A stretch of DNA of 64,000 nt from Chryseobacterium gleum (GCA_945882095.1 CAMCWF010000002.1:157772-221771), one strand, 5' to 3'; shown: positions 44,428-54,889, counted from the first letter of the stretch. Notes: generated from the sequence alone by a model not told the origin. Numbers and translations are program-made.

Positions 44428-44936
44428 AGTCGCTCAGCCGAATTCACTTGAATTTCTACCAAGGTACTCCCAACGCCTTTTTGAGAATAATTTGCATCGT
44501 GGCAACGGTATCCTTTTTTACCTTTTAGCATGGCACGAATGGAGTCGCGCAAAACACCTTCGCCTACGCCATGAATGATCAAAACTTTTGGGATGCGCTT
44601 TTGAATGGCGTCGTTTAAGAACCGCTTGCAATGGGCCAACTGTTCTTCGAGTAAGCGATGTGGAGGCAAATGATCTAGGTTTAATGCATCAGCATGAAGG
44701 TCGATGCTAGGCATAGAACTGTTTGGACTGCCCGTATTTTTTTTGATTTGTAAAGGGAGGTCCTTGGCGTGTACCTTTCCAGGAATGGGATTTCGTTTGA
44801 CTAGAAATTTGACGTCTACCTTTTGTTGAAACCCGTGTTCATCTTCCACGATGGCACGGAAACCTTCAATCTGCAGCAATTTAAAAGCGCCAGACTCATG
44901 TAACAAGGAAACCCATTCGCCAATACTGAATTGCAT
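44424..44936 (-). CDS. Smr/MutS2 C-terminal domain protein
   Basis: The 170-residue protein ends with a Smr domain: DLHADALNLDHLPPHRLLEE, then KVLIIHGVGEGVLRDSIRAM and a final GVGSTLVEI strand. Smr domains are nucleases acting on DNA branches or stalled-ribosome mRNA. The first ~70 residues form a small beta-rich domain (LLQIEGFRAIVEDEHGFQQK) seen in Bacteroidota Smr proteins. A TACCTTTG box ends 4 nt before its ATG. The 176-bp region between it and the mutase gene holds two kinds of direct repeat. Confidence 0.9.
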   Translation of the reverse strand: MQFSIGEWVSLLHESGAFKLLQIEGFRAIVEDEHGFQQKVDVKFLVKRNPIPGKVHAKDLPLQIKKNTGSPNSSMPSIDLHADALNLDHLPPHRLLEEQLAHCKRFLNDAIQKRIPKVLIIHGVGEGVLRDSIRAMLKGKKGYRCHDANYSQKGVGSTLVEIQVNSAERL

Positions 44937-44947
44937 GTTACAAAGGT

Positions 44948-45093
44948 AAGGTTAAAACAACTTCTAGCAGCTTAAGGTTAAAACTACAGTAGCTAACAAA
45001 ACCATTTAGGAATTAAATCTTTAATAAAATTTCTTCCACGGACGAAAAAAAAGCATATTATTTAATAAAGTTTCTTCCACAGACGAAAAAAAA
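44948..45093. repeat. Two short direct-repeat pairs in a 176-bp intergenic region
   Basis: AAGGTTAAAAC occurs at 44948-44958 and again at 44974-44984 (period 26). A 33-bp unit beginning TTTAATAAA and containing TTTCTTCCAC, GACG and A8 occurs at 45020-45052 and 45061-45093 (period 41) with two mismatches. No ORF overlaps them. Confidence 0.85.
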
Positions 45094-45112
45094 TGAAACA
45101 ATGAAGGTGCAC

Positions 45113-48100
45113 TTACATATTCCTTCGGTACTGCCCACCGACTTCAAACAATGCTTCAGTAATTTGACCCAAGGAGGCATTTTTACTGGTTTCCATCAAT
45201 ACTTCAAACATGTTTTTATTCAATATGGCTGCATTCTGAATGTTTCTCAACCCTTCTTTGGTGAGTGCAGGATTGGCATTCTGCAAGGCACTTAACATTT
45301 GAATTTGGTATTGTTTTTCCTCTTCCGTGGCGCGAATCACTTCTTTAGGAAGCATGGTCGGAGATCCTTTTGAACTTAAGAAAGTGTTCACTCCGATGAT
45401 TGGGAAATCTCCGTTGTGTTTCAGGGTTTCATAATACAAAGATTCTTCTTGGATTTTTGACCTTTGGTACATGGTTTCCATCGCGCCCAAAACCCCTCCG
45501 CGTTCTGTGATTCTGTCAAACTCTGTGAGTACCGCTTGTTCCACCAAATCGGTCATTTCTTCAATGATGAACGAACCTTGTAAAGGATTTTCATTTTTTG
45601 CCAATCCTAACTCGCGGTTGATGATCAATTGAATGGCCATGGCCCTTCTTACCGATTCTTCGGTGGGGGTTGTTATCGCTTCATCATACGCATTGGTATG
45701 TAATGAATTGCAATTGTCATAAATGGCATAAAGCGCTTGAAGGGTCGTTCGGATGTCGTTAAAATCAATCTCTTGCGCATGAAGGGACCTTCCAGAAGTT
45801 TGGATGTGGTATTTCAACATTTGCGCCCGTGGATTTGCCCCGTATTTTTTAGCCAAGGCTTTTGCCCAAATTCTCCGGGCAACACGTCCGATGACAGCAT
45901 ATTCAGGGTCGATGCCATTGGAAAAGAAGAAAGATAAATTCGGTCCGAAGTCATTGATGTCCATTCCCCTGCTCAGGTAATACTCAACGTAGGTAAAACC
46001 ATTTGCGAGGGTAAAGGCCAATTGTGTAATCGGATTCGCACCCGCTTCAGCGATATGGTAACCGGAAATAGATACAGAATAGAAATTACGGACGCCTTGG
46101 GCTATGAAATATTGTTGCACGTCGCCCATCAGTCGCAATGCGAATTCAGTGGAGAAAATACAGGTGTTTTGTGCCTGGTCTTCCTTTAGAATGTCCGCCT
46201 GTACCGTTCCCCTTACTTGTTTAAGGGTGTCGGATTTAATTTGGTTGTAGGTATCTAGGGGTAAGACTTTGTCTCCGGTAACGCCCAAAAGCATCAGTCC
46301 CAATCCGTCATTTCCTTCGGGTAACGCGCCTTGGTATTTTGGTCGCGCAGTGCCAAGTTCCGCGTAGATTGCGGAGATTTTAGCTTCGGTTTCCTCCTCC
46401 AAACCATGGGCTCGAATGTACTTCTCACAATTTTGGTCGATGGCAGCATTCATGAAATAGGCGAGGAGCATTGGAGCCGGACCGTTGATGGTCATTGAAA
46501 CCGAGGTCGCTGGGTGGCTCAAGTCGAAACCTGAGTACAATTTTTTGGCGTCGTCTAAGCAACAAATCGACACACCCGAATTCCCGATTTTACCGTAAAT
46601 ATCAGGTCGAATGGCAGGATCGTTGCCGTAAAGGGTAACGGAGTCAAACGCAGTAGAAAGCCTTTTAGCCGGCATGCCTAAACTGACATAATGGAAGCGT
46701 TTGTTGGTGCGTTCGGGACCTCCCTCGCCTGCAAACATACGCGTAGGATCCTCACCTTCCCGTTTAAATGGAAACAAACCAGCGGTGTAAGGAAACTCAC
46801 CCGGGTAATTTTCTTGTAAAACCCATCGCAAAACATCGCCCCAGCTGTTGTATTTTGGGGTTGCAACTTTGGGGATTTGCGAATGTGAAAGTGATTCTGT
46901 GTGGGTTTGTATGCTGAGTACTTTGTCCCGTACCTTGAATTCATACAAAGGATTCTTGAACGTTTGTTTCTTGGCTTCCCAATGTTGGATGATTTCCCAG
47001 TTTTTAGGGTCGAAATTCAATTTTTCAGCTGCAAAGGCTTCGGTGAGTCCTTTTACCAATCGGTCTTTGTCCTCCAATGCAGAATTCGAAATAGAATCGA
47101 TGGAGCGTTGCAAGCCATATAGGTTTTCAGCGACTTTCACTTGTCGATTTACCCAAACGTCATAGGATCGGTTGCTTTCTGAAATTTCCGATAGGTATCG
47201 CGTTCTGTCCGGTGGGATAACGAAAATTTTCTCAGACATCTCCTGCGTAATTTCAAAAGTGCTGTTAAGGTTGGTTCCCGTTTTCTCGACCACTTTATCC
47301 ATGAGGACTTTGTACAAGGTATTCATACCGGGGTCATTGAATTGGGAGGCAATGGTACCATGGACGGGCATTTGGTCTACATTAAGGTCCCACAAGTTGT
47401 GGTTTCTTTGGTATTGTTTTCGAACGTCACGCAAGGCATCAAGGGCACCTCGTTTATCGAATTTGTTCAAGGCAATGACGTCGGCAAAGTCCAACATGTC
47501 GATTTTCTCAAGTTGTGTAGCAGCACCGTATTCAGGGGTCATTACATACAAGGAAACATCACTGTGGTCCAAGATTTCTGTATCGGACTGTCCAATGCCT
47601 GAGGTTTCCAAGATGATGAGGTCGTAGTTTGCTACTTTTAAAATCCCAATGGCTTCGGCAACGTGCTTGGAAAGCGCCAAATTAGATTGACGCGTGGCCA
47701 AGGATCGCATGTAGACACGGTCATTTTTAATGGAATTCATTCGGATGCGGTCACCCAATAAGGCACCACCCGTCTTACGTTTGGAAGGATCCACGGATAC
47801 GACCGCAATCTGTTTGTCTTTAAAATCGATGAGGAATCGGCGGACCAATTCATCAACCAAGGATGATTTTCCAGAACCTCCGGTTCCTGTAATGCCAAGA
47901 ACGGGTATTTTTTTCAGTGCGGCTTCGGTCCGGATGTTTGTTAAAAGTTCTGTGTTTTCTGTGGCAAAATTTTCGGCTGCGGAAATCAATCGCGCGATGG
48001 CAGGTACATCTTTGTGTTTAATTTTTTCTGCTTCGTCGCTCAAATGATCCCCAACAGGGAAGTCACATTGTTCAATGAGGTCATTGATCATTCCTTGTAA

Positions 48101-48493
48101 TCCCATCGTTCTGCCGTCGTCTGGATGGTAAATTCTGGTGATTCCGTAATCTTGTAATTCTTTGATTTCCGAAGGCAGAATGGTACCGCCGCCTCCGCCA
48201 AATATTTTAATTTGTGGCGCGCCTTTTTCCGCCAAAAGATCGTGCATGAATTTGAAATATTCCATGTGTCCCCCTTGATAAGAGGTCATGGCAATCGCTT
48301 GGGCATCCTCTTGAATGGCACAGTTAACCACTTCTTCTACAGAGCGATCGTGGCCTAGGTGAATGACTTCGCATCCCGTCGCTTGAATGATCCTTCGCAT
48401 GATGTTAATGGCTGCATCGTGTCCATCAAAAAGGGATGCCGCTGTAACTATTCTTATTTTGTTTTTGGGAATGTAAGGTGTAGCTGTTTCCAT
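45113..48493 (-). CDS. icmF: Fused isobutyryl-CoA mutase (IcmF)
   Basis: At 1126 residues it has the IcmF order: N-terminal B12 domain with the DGHD motif (His25 as lower axial ligand), a central MeaI-type GTPase chaperone with P-loop GTGGSGKSS (about 203-211) and [14 protein letters not shown], and a C-terminal mutase barrel (about 560 on, [20 protein letters not shown]). The C-terminus ends [11 protein letters not shown], a hallmark of this family. It interconverts isobutyryl-CoA and n-butyryl-CoA with adenosylcobalamin; some family members act on pivalyl-CoA. Two small genes lie directly upstream on the same strand. Confidence 0.96.
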   Translation of the reverse strand: METATPYIPKNKIRIVTAASLFDGHDAAINIMRRIIQATGCEVIHLGHDRSVEEVVNCAIQEDAQAIAMTSYQGGHMEYFKFMHDLLAEKGAPQIKIFGGGGGTILPSEIKELQDYGITRIYHPDDGRTMGLQGMINDLIEQCDFPVGDHLSDEAEKIKHKDVPAIARLISAAENFATENTELLTNIRTEAALKKIPVLGITGTGGSGKSSLVDELVRRFLIDFKDKQIAVVSVDPSKRKTGGALLGDRIRMNSIKNDRVYMRSLATRQSNLALSKHVAEAIGILKVANYDLIILETSGIGQSDTEILDHSDVSLYVMTPEYGAATQLEKIDMLDFADVIALNKFDKRGALDALRDVRKQYQRNHNLWDLNVDQMPVHGTIASQFNDPGMNTLYKVLMDKVVEKTGTNLNSTFEITQEMSEKIFVIPPDRTRYLSEISESNRSYDVWVNRQVKVAENLYGLQRSIDSISNSALEDKDRLVKGLTEAFAAEKLNFDPKNWEIIQHWEAKKQTFKNPLYEFKVRDKVLSIQTHTESLSHSQIPKVATPKYNSWGDVLRWVLQENYPGEFPYTAGLFPFKREGEDPTRMFAGEGGPERTNKRFHYVSLGMPAKRLSTAFDSVTLYGNDPAIRPDIYGKIGNSGVSICCLDDAKKLYSGFDLSHPATSVSMTINGPAPMLLAYFMNAAIDQNCEKYIRAHGLEEETEAKISAIYAELGTARPKYQGALPEGNDGLGLMLLGVTGDKVLPLDTYNQIKSDTLKQVRGTVQADILKEDQAQNTCIFSTEFALRLMGDVQQYFIAQGVRNFYSVSISGYHIAEAGANPITQLAFTLANGFTYVEYYLSRGMDINDFGPNLSFFFSNGIDPEYAVIGRVARRIWAKALAKKYGANPRAQMLKYHIQTSGRSLHAQEIDFNDIRTTLQALYAIYDNCNSLHTNAYDEAITTPTEESVRRAMAIQLIINRELGLAKNENPLQGSFIIEEMTDLVEQAVLTEFDRITERGGVLGAMETMYQRSKIQEESLYYETLKHNGDFPIIGVNTFLSSKGSPTMLPKEVIRATEEEKQYQIQMLSALQNANPALTKEGLRNIQNAAILNKNMFEVLMETSKNASLGQITEALFEVGGQYRRNM

Positions 48494-48524
48494 GATATAA
48501 TTTAACCGTGTAAAAGTAAGAATT

Positions 48525-48749
48525 TTAGCCTTTCAAATGCTTCTGCATTTCGTCTTCGGTACAAAGTAGGTAGGGTGGGTGACAAGCAATCATGTCTTGT
48601 ATTTGCACCTTTTCAAAATACGTCTTGGCTTGTAGGGTATGTCTTAAGGTTTTCTGACCCATGATTTGAATTTCTTCAAAATCGGTTAGGGAATGGAGGG
48701 TGTAGAAATTTTTACCGGATTGGTGTTTCCTGAATTGCGGAAAAATCAT
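48525..48749 (-). CDS. Small protein between hydrolase and icmF
   Basis: A 74-residue soluble protein ([20 protein letters not shown]) whose start overlaps the alpha/beta hydrolase stop by 4 nt and which ends 31 nt before icmF. It is mostly charged and helical, with [19 protein letters not shown] near the end. It looks like a conserved small protein of this phylum, but I cannot name it. The tight placement supports expression as one unit with the hydrolase and mutase. Confidence 0.78.
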   Translation of the reverse strand: MIFPQFRKHQSGKNFYTLHSLTDFEEIQIMGQKTLRHTLQAKTYFEKVQIQDMIACHPPYLLCTEDEMQKHLKG

Positions 48750-49522
48750 TTAGCGAGGTCGTAAATAAATGCGATGGAGACACGGTTAAAGGCTTCCGCG
48801 CGCTCTACATTTACCACATGACCGCAATTGGGAACCACTTCTAAGACAAAATTTTCGTTTCTTTCCACGATTTCTCGTGCAGGTCCAAGAAACAAGTGGT
48901 CCTCGCTGCCCATGACATAAAGTCCTTTCGTTTGGACTTCTTGGGATTGAAGATGATTCAGGTATTTCGTAAGCCTAGCTGTCAATTTAAACCAGCGGTT
49001 AAATTCATGGTGCATCAAGGATTTCGCCTCGTTAATGAACAGCATGCGTGAATTTTTGTGGTTTTTTTTAGGCATCAATATTTGCGCAAGCAAACGGTAC
49101 AGTGCCATGTAAGGTAAAATTGGATTTAGGATGCGTCCCATGCGAAGCAACAAGCGCGATTTGATGTTAAGACGTGTGATGGCACCTGAAAAAATCATGG
49201 ATTTAACCAGTTGTGGGTACAATACATGGATTTGGTTGATGACAATGGTTCCCATAGATACGCCAACAAAATGTGCTTCAGAGATGTTGTTGTGCTTAAC
49301 CACTTGGACGACATCATTGGCAATCATTTCAAAGGAATAATTGGAAGGACTTTTCAATTCTTTGGATTTCCCGTGTCCTCGTAGGTCGAGTAGCAACACA
49401 TTGAAATGTTCTGAGAATTCTTTGATTTGCTTAAACCATACGGCAGAGCTTCCGCCTGCACCGTGCACAAAAACAGTCCATTCCTGGCTGCTCTCGTGGC
49501 GTATAATCTTGTGGTAAAGCAT
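48746..49522 (-). CDS. Alpha/beta hydrolase fold protein
   Basis: The 258-residue protein has the canonical hydrolase pattern: FVHGAGGSSAVWFKQIKEF (oxyanion loop), LLLDLRGHGKSKEL, nucleophile elbow VGVSMGTIVINQIHVL, an Asp in VMGSEDHLFLG and a His in VVPNCGHVVNVERAEAF. The Ser-Asp-His triad is complete. The substrate is unknown, but placement just before icmF suggests a thioesterase-like step in branched-chain acyl-CoA metabolism, which is inference. A dnaK terminator lies upstream. Confidence 0.9.
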   Translation of the reverse strand: MLYHKIIRHESSQEWTVFVHGAGGSSAVWFKQIKEFSEHFNVLLLDLRGHGKSKELKSPSNYSFEMIANDVVQVVKHNNISEAHFVGVSMGTIVINQIHVLYPQLVKSMIFSGAITRLNIKSRLLLRMGRILNPILPYMALYRLLAQILMPKKNHKNSRMLFINEAKSLMHHEFNRWFKLTARLTKYLNHLQSQEVQTKGLYVMGSEDHLFLGPAREIVERNENFVLEVVPNCGHVVNVERAEAFNRVSIAFIYDLAK

Positions 49523-49549
49523 ACGCGAAGATAAGAATTTCTGCGAAAT

Positions 49550-49575
49550 AAAAAAGGGCCCGATTTGGGCCCTTT
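49550..49575 (-). terminator. Intrinsic terminator of dnaK
   Basis: AAAGGGCCC pairs with GGGCCCTTT around a 5-nt loop, followed by T-run (TTTTTTATTTCG) on the minus strand. It separates dnaK from the hydrolase gene. Confidence 0.9.
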
Positions 49576-49597
49576 AAGAATGCGTCAAACGCGACAC

Positions 49598-51502
49598 TTA
49601 TTTTTTATCATTCACTTCCTCAAAGTCAACGTCTGTTACCTCGTCTTGTGAATTTGTATCCGCTTGCGTTTCATTGCCGGCAGGGTTTTCACCTTGCGTA
49701 TTTGCGGCATTGTACATTTCTTGTGAAGCATCTTGGAAAACCTTATTTAATTTCTCAATCGCTGGGTCAAGATTTTCGATGTTTTTCGCTTCAAATTCTT
49801 TTTTCAATTCTTCAAGCGCATCTTCAATCAATTGCTTTTTGTTCGCAGGAATTTTGTCGCCATATTCCTTCAATTGTCTTTCCGTTTGGAAAATGGTTGA
49901 ATCGGCTTTGTTGATCAATTCCACTTCTTCGCGTTTCTTCTTGTCGGATTCAGCGTTCGCTTGCGCTTCAGCCTTCATTTTTTCGATTTCCTCATCGGTA
50001 AGACCAGATTTAGATTCAATTTTAATGGATTGAACTTTTCCGGTTCCTTTGTCTTTTGCAGAAATGTTCATGATACCATTTGCATCGATGTCAAAAGACA
50101 CCTCAATTTGAGGAACGCCTCGCGGTGAAGGTGGAATGTCAGAAAGTTGGAACCTACCTAGGGTTTTGTTGTCACCTGCCATGGAGCGTTCTCCTTGTAG
50201 TACATGGATTTCAACCGAAGGTTGGTTGTCCGCTGCGGTAGAGAAAACCTCTGATTTCTTGGTAGGAATGGTGGTATTCGCTTCAATTAATTTTGTGAAG
50301 ACACCTCCCATGGTTTCAATTCCCAAAGACAATGGAATCACGTCTAAAAGCAATACATCTTTCACTTCTCCTGTCAAAACGCCTCCTTGGATGGCAGCAC
50401 CTACGGCAACTACTTCATCTGGATTCACACCTTTGGAAGGTGCTTTTCCGAAAAATCTTTCAACCGCGTCTTGAATAACAGGGATTCTTGTGGAACCACC
50501 AACCAAGATAACTTCATCGATGTCTTTTGCACTCAACCCTGCATTTTTCAACGCGGTACGGCAAGGTGCGATGGTTCTTTCCACGATGTCAGAAATCAAT
50601 TGTTCAAATTTTGAACGTTGAAGGGTTCTTACAAGGTGTTTTGGAATGCCATTTACCGGCATGATGTAAGGCAAGTTGATTTCACTTGACGTTGTTGAAG
50701 ACAATTCGATTTTGGCTTTTTCAGCGGCTTCTTTTAAACGTTGAAGTGCCATTGGGTCTTTACGAAGGTCAAGGTTCTCTTCTTTCTCAAACTCTTCTGC
50801 CAACCAGTTGATGATTGCATTGTCGACGTCGTCTCCACCTAAGTGCGTGTCTCCATCTGTGGACAATACTTCAAAAACGCCATCTCCAAGTTCCAAGATG
50901 GAAACGTCATGGGTTCCACCACCAAAGTCAAATACTACGATTTTCTGGTCGACGCCTTTTTTGTCAAGTCCGTATGCCAAAGCAGCAGCGGTTGGCTCGT
51001 TGATGATTCTTTTGATGGTAAGTCCAGCAATTTCACCCGCTTCTTTGGTCGCTTGTCTTTGTGCATCATTAAAGTATGCCGGTACGGTAACCACCGCTTC
51101 CGTTACCTCTTGTCCTAAGTAGTCTTCGGCCGTTTTCTTCATTTTTTGAAGGATGATGGCTGAGATTTCTTGAGGAGAATACAAACGGTCGTCTATTTTT
51201 ACCCTTGGGGTGTTGTTTTCACCTTTCACCACTTGGTAAGGTACACGTGTTGCTTCTGTTTTACTCTCATCAAAGCTTGTTCCCATGAAACGCTTGATAG
51301 AATAGATGGTTTTTGTAGGATTCGTGATTGCCTGTCTTTTTGCAGGGTCACCTACTTTTCTTTCTCCGCCTTCAACAAATGCTACGATGGAGGGAGTTGT
51401 TCTTTTTCCTTCTGCATTTGTAATTACTACGGGTTCGTTTCCTTCCATGACCGATACACAAGAGTTTGTTGTACCTAAATCAATTCCAATAATTTTTGCC
51501 AT
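49598..51502 (-). CDS. dnaK: Hsp70 chaperone DnaK
   Basis: DnaK (634 residues) starts [20 protein letters not shown] and has the ATPase signatures [12 protein letters not shown] and [15 protein letters not shown], followed by the substrate-binding domain and an acidic, Asp/Glu-rich C-terminal tail. It folds nascent and stressed proteins with DnaJ and GrpE, neither of which is nearby. The 5' region (51503-51600) has no clear heat-shock operator or consensus promoter that I can support. A good terminator follows the gene. Confidence 0.98.
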   Translation of the reverse strand: MAKIIGIDLGTTNSCVSVMEGNEPVVITNAEGKRTTPSIVAFVEGGERKVGDPAKRQAITNPTKTIYSIKRFMGTSFDESKTEATRVPYQVVKGENNTPRVKIDDRLYSPQEISAIILQKMKKTAEDYLGQEVTEAVVTVPAYFNDAQRQATKEAGEIAGLTIKRIINEPTAAALAYGLDKKGVDQKIVVFDFGGGTHDVSILELGDGVFEVLSTDGDTHLGGDDVDNAIINWLAEEFEKEENLDLRKDPMALQRLKEAAEKAKIELSSTTSSEINLPYIMPVNGIPKHLVRTLQRSKFEQLISDIVERTIAPCRTALKNAGLSAKDIDEVILVGGSTRIPVIQDAVERFFGKAPSKGVNPDEVVAVGAAIQGGVLTGEVKDVLLLDVIPLSLGIETMGGVFTKLIEANTTIPTKKSEVFSTAADNQPSVEIHVLQGERSMAGDNKTLGRFQLSDIPPSPRGVPQIEVSFDIDANGIMNISAKDKGTGKVQSIKIESKSGLTDEEIEKMKAEAQANAESDKKKREEVELINKADSTIFQTERQLKEYGDKIPANKKQLIEDALEELKKEFEAKNIENLDPAIEKLNKVFQDASQEMYNAANTQGENPAGNETQADTNSQDEVTDVDFEEVNDKK

Positions 51503-51643
51503 TGTTAATATTTTTGTAATTCGACGTCCCCCGAAGTCAATTTATATGCCACGCGGATGTGAGGCATTTCTACTGACAAAATAATTGAATAGGGGCTTTT
51601 TATCGTGACTTAATGTCAGTTTTCAGGCCTTTCCTGAGGTAAA

Positions 51644-52054
51644 TTATGCCTTTCTAGCACGTTTCATCCGATACGCCAAGAATCCCATCGGGAAATAAGC
51701 CAAGGTAAGGTCGGTTAGGTTAAACCACTGCGGGGCATCCAGGGATAACACCATACTGAGTCCGCCCAGGAAAAACAAGGTAGAGATAATGAAGGTTAAA
51801 AACAGCCTGAATCGTTTCGAAATGAAAAGGGCTATCAAAACGCCAGTAAAGGTGCCGATTGCATGGGCTAAGAAAGGAAAGAGGAAATGAATGGGTTTGA
51901 GGTACTGAAAATTGTGTTTTCCTTCAGCGGTCTCGAAATTCACACCTTTTGGCAGGGGGATTAAATCCAATCCCCAGGTGATGATAAGTCCATTCAGGAC
52001 GGCACCTACAGCCAATCCAATGAGGATACCTAAAATCAGTCGGAGTATTTTCAC
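51644..52054 (-). CDS. Four-TM membrane protein of unknown function
   Basis: This 136-residue protein has four hydrophobic segments (LRLILGILIGLAVGAVLNGL, HFLFPFLAHAIGTFTGVLIA, RLFLTFIISTLFFLGGLSMV, LTDLTLAYFPMGFLAYRMKR) and a positively charged end (RMKRARKA). It resembles a conserved hypothetical membrane family of Bacteroidota, with no named function. Its ATG overlaps the lpdA stop by 1 nt, so it is probably expressed with the dehydrogenase. Confidence 0.82.
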   Translation of the reverse strand: MKILRLILGILIGLAVGAVLNGLIITWGLDLIPLPKGVNFETAEGKHNFQYLKPIHFLFPFLAHAIGTFTGVLIALFISKRFRLFLTFIISTLFFLGGLSMVLSLDAPQWFNLTDLTLAYFPMGFLAYRMKRARKA

Positions 52055-53445
52055 TATAAGTGAATCACTTCTCCATAGGCTGCTGCTGCAGCTTCCATGA
52101 TCGCTTCAGACATGGTTGGGTGTGGGTGAACGGTTTTAATTAAATCCATACCCGTGGTCTCTAATTTGCGCACTGCGACAATTTCCGCAATCATTTCAGT
52201 AACATTTGCGCCAATCATGTGTGCACCCAACAATTCGCCATATTTGGCATCAAAAATCAATTTTACAAATCCATCTTTCGCTCCTGCAGCACTTGCTTTA
52301 CCTGAGGCAGAGAAAGGAAATTTACCTACTTTGATGTCGTGACCGGCATCTTTGGCCGCTTTTTCGGTCATTCCTACAGAGGCAACTTCAGGGTTGCAAT
52401 ACGTACAACCTGGTATGTTTCCGTAATCTAAAGGTTCAGGGTGATGTCCTGCAATTTTTTCAACACAGATGATTCCTTCTGCCGAAGCAACGTGTGCCAA
52501 AGCAGGTCCTGGAACGATGTCGCCAATGGCGAAATAACCTGGAATGTTCGTTTGGTAAAAGTCATCTACCATGATCTTTCCTTTGTCTTGAATGATTCCG
52601 ATTTCCTCCAAACCTATATGCTCTAGGTTGGCTTGTATTCCTGCCGCAGACAAAACAACGTCACACTCAATTTTCTCTTCGCCTTTTGCCGATTTAACGG
52701 TAACAATGCATCCTTTACCTGTCGTGTCAACATGTTCCACGGTGGCTTCTGTCATAATTTTGATCCCTGATTTTTTGAATGATTTTTCCAATTGCTTGGA
52801 TACCTCGATGTCTTCAACCGGAACAATGTTAGGCATGAATTCAACGATGGTAACTTCCGTTCCCATGGCATTGTAGAAATAAGCGAACTCAACGCCAATG
52901 GCTCCTGATCCAACCACTACCAATTTTTTTGGAAGTTTAGGCAATGTCATCGCTTGACGGTATCCAAAGACTTTAACGCCATCTTGAGGTACGTTTGGCA
53001 ATTCCCTGGAGCGTGCACCTGTAGCGATGATTAACCCTTTGGTTGCAGTGTAGACCGTAGAAACACCTGAAGCGTCCTTAACAGAAACTTTTTTTCCGGC
53101 TTGAAGAATCGCATCACCTTGAATGACATCGATTTTATTCTTTTTCATTAGGTATTGAATGCCTGAGCTCATACCTTGCGCAACATCACGGGATCTTTTC
53201 ACGACGGAGTCAAAATCTGCAGTGGCTTCTTTTACTTGAATGCCGTACTCAGCTGCGTGGTTTATGTATTCAAAAACCTGCGCGCTTTTTAATAAGGCTT
53301 TTGTAGGTATACAGCCCCAATTGAGACAAATACCCCCCAAAGATTCGCGTTCAATTACCGCGGTTTTTAACCCCATTTGAGAAGCGCGAATGGCTGCTAC
53401 GTATCCACCAGGACCGGTTCCAATGATAATGATGTCGTATGTCAT
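52054..53445 (-). CDS. lpdA: Dihydrolipoyl dehydrogenase (E3)
   Basis: E3 reoxidises dihydrolipoamide of the 2-oxoacid dehydrogenase complexes using FAD and NAD. The 463-residue protein shows IIGTGPGGYVAAIRASQMGL (FAD), the redox disulfide in GGICLNWGCIPTKALLKS, VVGSGAIGVEFAYFYNAMGT (NAD) and the C-terminal HPHPTMSEAIMEAA segment with the catalytic His-Glu. An E2 gene is in this window (10999-12294), but not adjacent. Upstream, TAATTTCG is a one-mismatch -7 box. Confidence 0.97.
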   Translation of the reverse strand: MTYDIIIIGTGPGGYVAAIRASQMGLKTAVIERESLGGICLNWGCIPTKALLKSAQVFEYINHAAEYGIQVKEATADFDSVVKRSRDVAQGMSSGIQYLMKKNKIDVIQGDAILQAGKKVSVKDASGVSTVYTATKGLIIATGARSRELPNVPQDGVKVFGYRQAMTLPKLPKKLVVVGSGAIGVEFAYFYNAMGTEVTIVEFMPNIVPVEDIEVSKQLEKSFKKSGIKIMTEATVEHVDTTGKGCIVTVKSAKGEEKIECDVVLSAAGIQANLEHIGLEEIGIIQDKGKIMVDDFYQTNIPGYFAIGDIVPGPALAHVASAEGIICVEKIAGHHPEPLDYGNIPGCTYCNPEVASVGMTEKAAKDAGHDIKVGKFPFSASGKASAAGAKDGFVKLIFDAKYGELLGAHMIGANVTEMIAEIVAVRKLETTGMDLIKTVHPHPTMSEAIMEAAAAAYGEVIHL

Positions 53446-53653
53446 AGTTGAAATTTTGTCACGAAATTAGGTAAAATTCTCAGTTCAATTGTACATTTCA
53501 AACATTGTCCCTTAGGAAAATTCATTTGTCTCGGTTTCTTCGACGGGCAGAATATGTAACAAGCGATGGGTTGTGCATGCGAATAAAACCGCTGTGATGC
53601 TGCTTTAGGTCTCGTTAATTAGAGGCTTAGAAAGATTTTTTTAGGTTCCCTAC

Positions 53654-54349
53654 CTATTTTGATTTTGATTTCATCAAGTCGGAAAGATAATCGATTTGCA
53701 CTTCTTGAATTTCAAGTAATTTTTTGTTTTGATGAATGATGAGGTGGTCAATTTTTTCACTTAACAACTTGATTTCCAATTCAGCTTTTAAGTTGATTTT
53801 ATAGTCGTTCTCTGCCCGACCCCGGTCTTTCTGTTCCTGACGGTTTTGGCTCATCATAATGATAGGGGCTTGGATTGCAGCCAGACAAGATAAAATGAGG
53901 TTAAGTAAAATAAACGGATAAGGATCGTATTGTTTTTGGCCTAAAATCCACGCGTTGAGGACAATCCATAACATTAAAAAAGAAAAGAAGATGATGATGA
54001 AGGTCCAGCTACCTCCAAAAGTTGCGATGGCATCAGCCATTCTTTGCCCGAGGGTCAGTTCCTCTTCATTCGTTACCTCAAGGTTTTCGGTTAAAACGGA
54101 ATTGTTTTGAATCGCTTCCAGTACATCCAAATCCACCTTTGCCAATTCTCCCTTTTCCTCCAAGACCAGTTGGGTGATGTATTTTCTTCGAAACGAATTT
54201 AATTCTTCAATGCTAATGATACTGCTTTCCGTAAAATTTGGATGCGCTTTCTGAATGAAACGAAACAAGCTTTCCCGGATATCCTCTGCTTTAACAGATT
54301 CGTTTTGACGGATTTCTTTGCCCGAAACGCTGCTTGTGGTTTTAGTCAT
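53654..54349 (-). CDS. DUF1003 family membrane protein
   Basis: The 231-residue protein has a soluble N-terminal ~95 residues, then two membrane segments in the DUF1003 pattern (TFGGSWTFIIIFFSFLMLWI and DPYPFILLNLILSCLAAIQA) and the family signature PIIMMSQNRQEQKDRGRAEN. A coiled-coil-like C-terminus (LKAELEIKLLSEKIDHLI) follows. The function of DUF1003 is unknown. Its start overlaps by 8 nt the end of the lipoprotein gene upstream; with the Fur-type regulator gene it may form one unit. Confidence 0.92.
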   Translation of the reverse strand: MTKTTSSVSGKEIRQNESVKAEDIRESLFRFIQKAHPNFTESSIISIEELNSFRRKYITQLVLEEKGELAKVDLDVLEAIQNNSVLTENLEVTNEEELTLGQRMADAIATFGGSWTFIIIFFSFLMLWIVLNAWILGQKQYDPYPFILLNLILSCLAAIQAPIIMMSQNRQEQKDRGRAENDYKINLKAELEIKLLSEKIDHLIIHQNKKLLEIQEVQIDYLSDLMKSKSK

Positions 54350-54863
54350 TTTTCAAAGGGCGCTTTAACGGGTATGATGGATTGTAAACGAGAGAATCTT
54401 TTTCCCATCGGTTGTTACGCTTTTGCAAGTGAATATGACCATAGGGTAAGTATTGCTTGGCATACAGAGAATCATGTGAATGTAGGAATATTTTTCCCAA
54501 GGTGAGGTTAACGTCAGCCCCTTTTGCTTCTAGGCGGATGATGCGCGTGGAATCTGATTCGATTTCCTGCTTCCATTTTCGAAGGCTTTGGATGTATTTC
54601 CTAGGTTTTCGAGCACGAATGATGGTTTCCGTCTTGTCGCGAAATTGTAAGATTACAATGCGTTTCAAGGATTGCTTAGCACATTGATTTTTTGAGTCTT
54701 TTGAAACGTAGGAAAGGGAAAAGCCACGGTGACTTTCGGTTTTAACATCTTTTTGATACACCATGCATTCGCTTTCAAGCATAAACCGGGGGTCTAAATT
54801 CTCTTTGGTGGCGCAACCAAACAACAGGAATGACAATAACAAGAAGTGATAAAATGCTTTCAT
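54342..54863 (-). CDS. Lipoprotein of unknown function
   Basis: From the ATG at 54863 (MKAFYHFLLLSFLLFGCATK) it has 173 residues and a good lipobox (LLFGC). The mature protein is basic, with the pattern RIVILQFRDKTETIIRARKP and HDSLYAKQYLPYGHIHLQKR. No family is known to me. It lies 26 nt after the Fur-type regulator and overlaps the DUF1003 gene by 8 nt, so it may be co-transcribed with the regulator. Confidence 0.78.
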   Translation of the reverse strand: MKAFYHFLLLSFLLFGCATKENLDPRFMLESECMVYQKDVKTESHRGFSLSYVSKDSKNQCAKQSLKRIVILQFRDKTETIIRARKPRKYIQSLRKWKQEIESDSTRIIRLEAKGADVNLTLGKIFLHSHDSLYAKQYLPYGHIHLQKRNNRWEKDSLVYNPSYPLKRPLKND

Positions 54864-54889
54864 CGATTTCAAATGTACAAATTAGCGTT

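Noticed and set aside
45020-45093. TTTCTTCCAC repeats as DnaA boxes (replication origin)
   Set aside because: The core differs from TTATCCACA at two positions, there are only two copies, and no dnaA or dnaN gene is nearby.
47172-47627. Plus-strand ORF of 151 residues opposite icmF (and similar long antisense ORFs in dnaK, proS and the E2 gene)
   Set aside because: They are frame shadows of strongly conserved genes on the other strand, with low-complexity, unlikely compositions and no start context.
53446-53653. Possible terminator or small RNA in the 208-bp gap before lpdA
   Set aside because: AGGT-ACCT near 53645 gives a 4-bp stem without a following T-run on the right strand, and no ORF or conserved element is visible.
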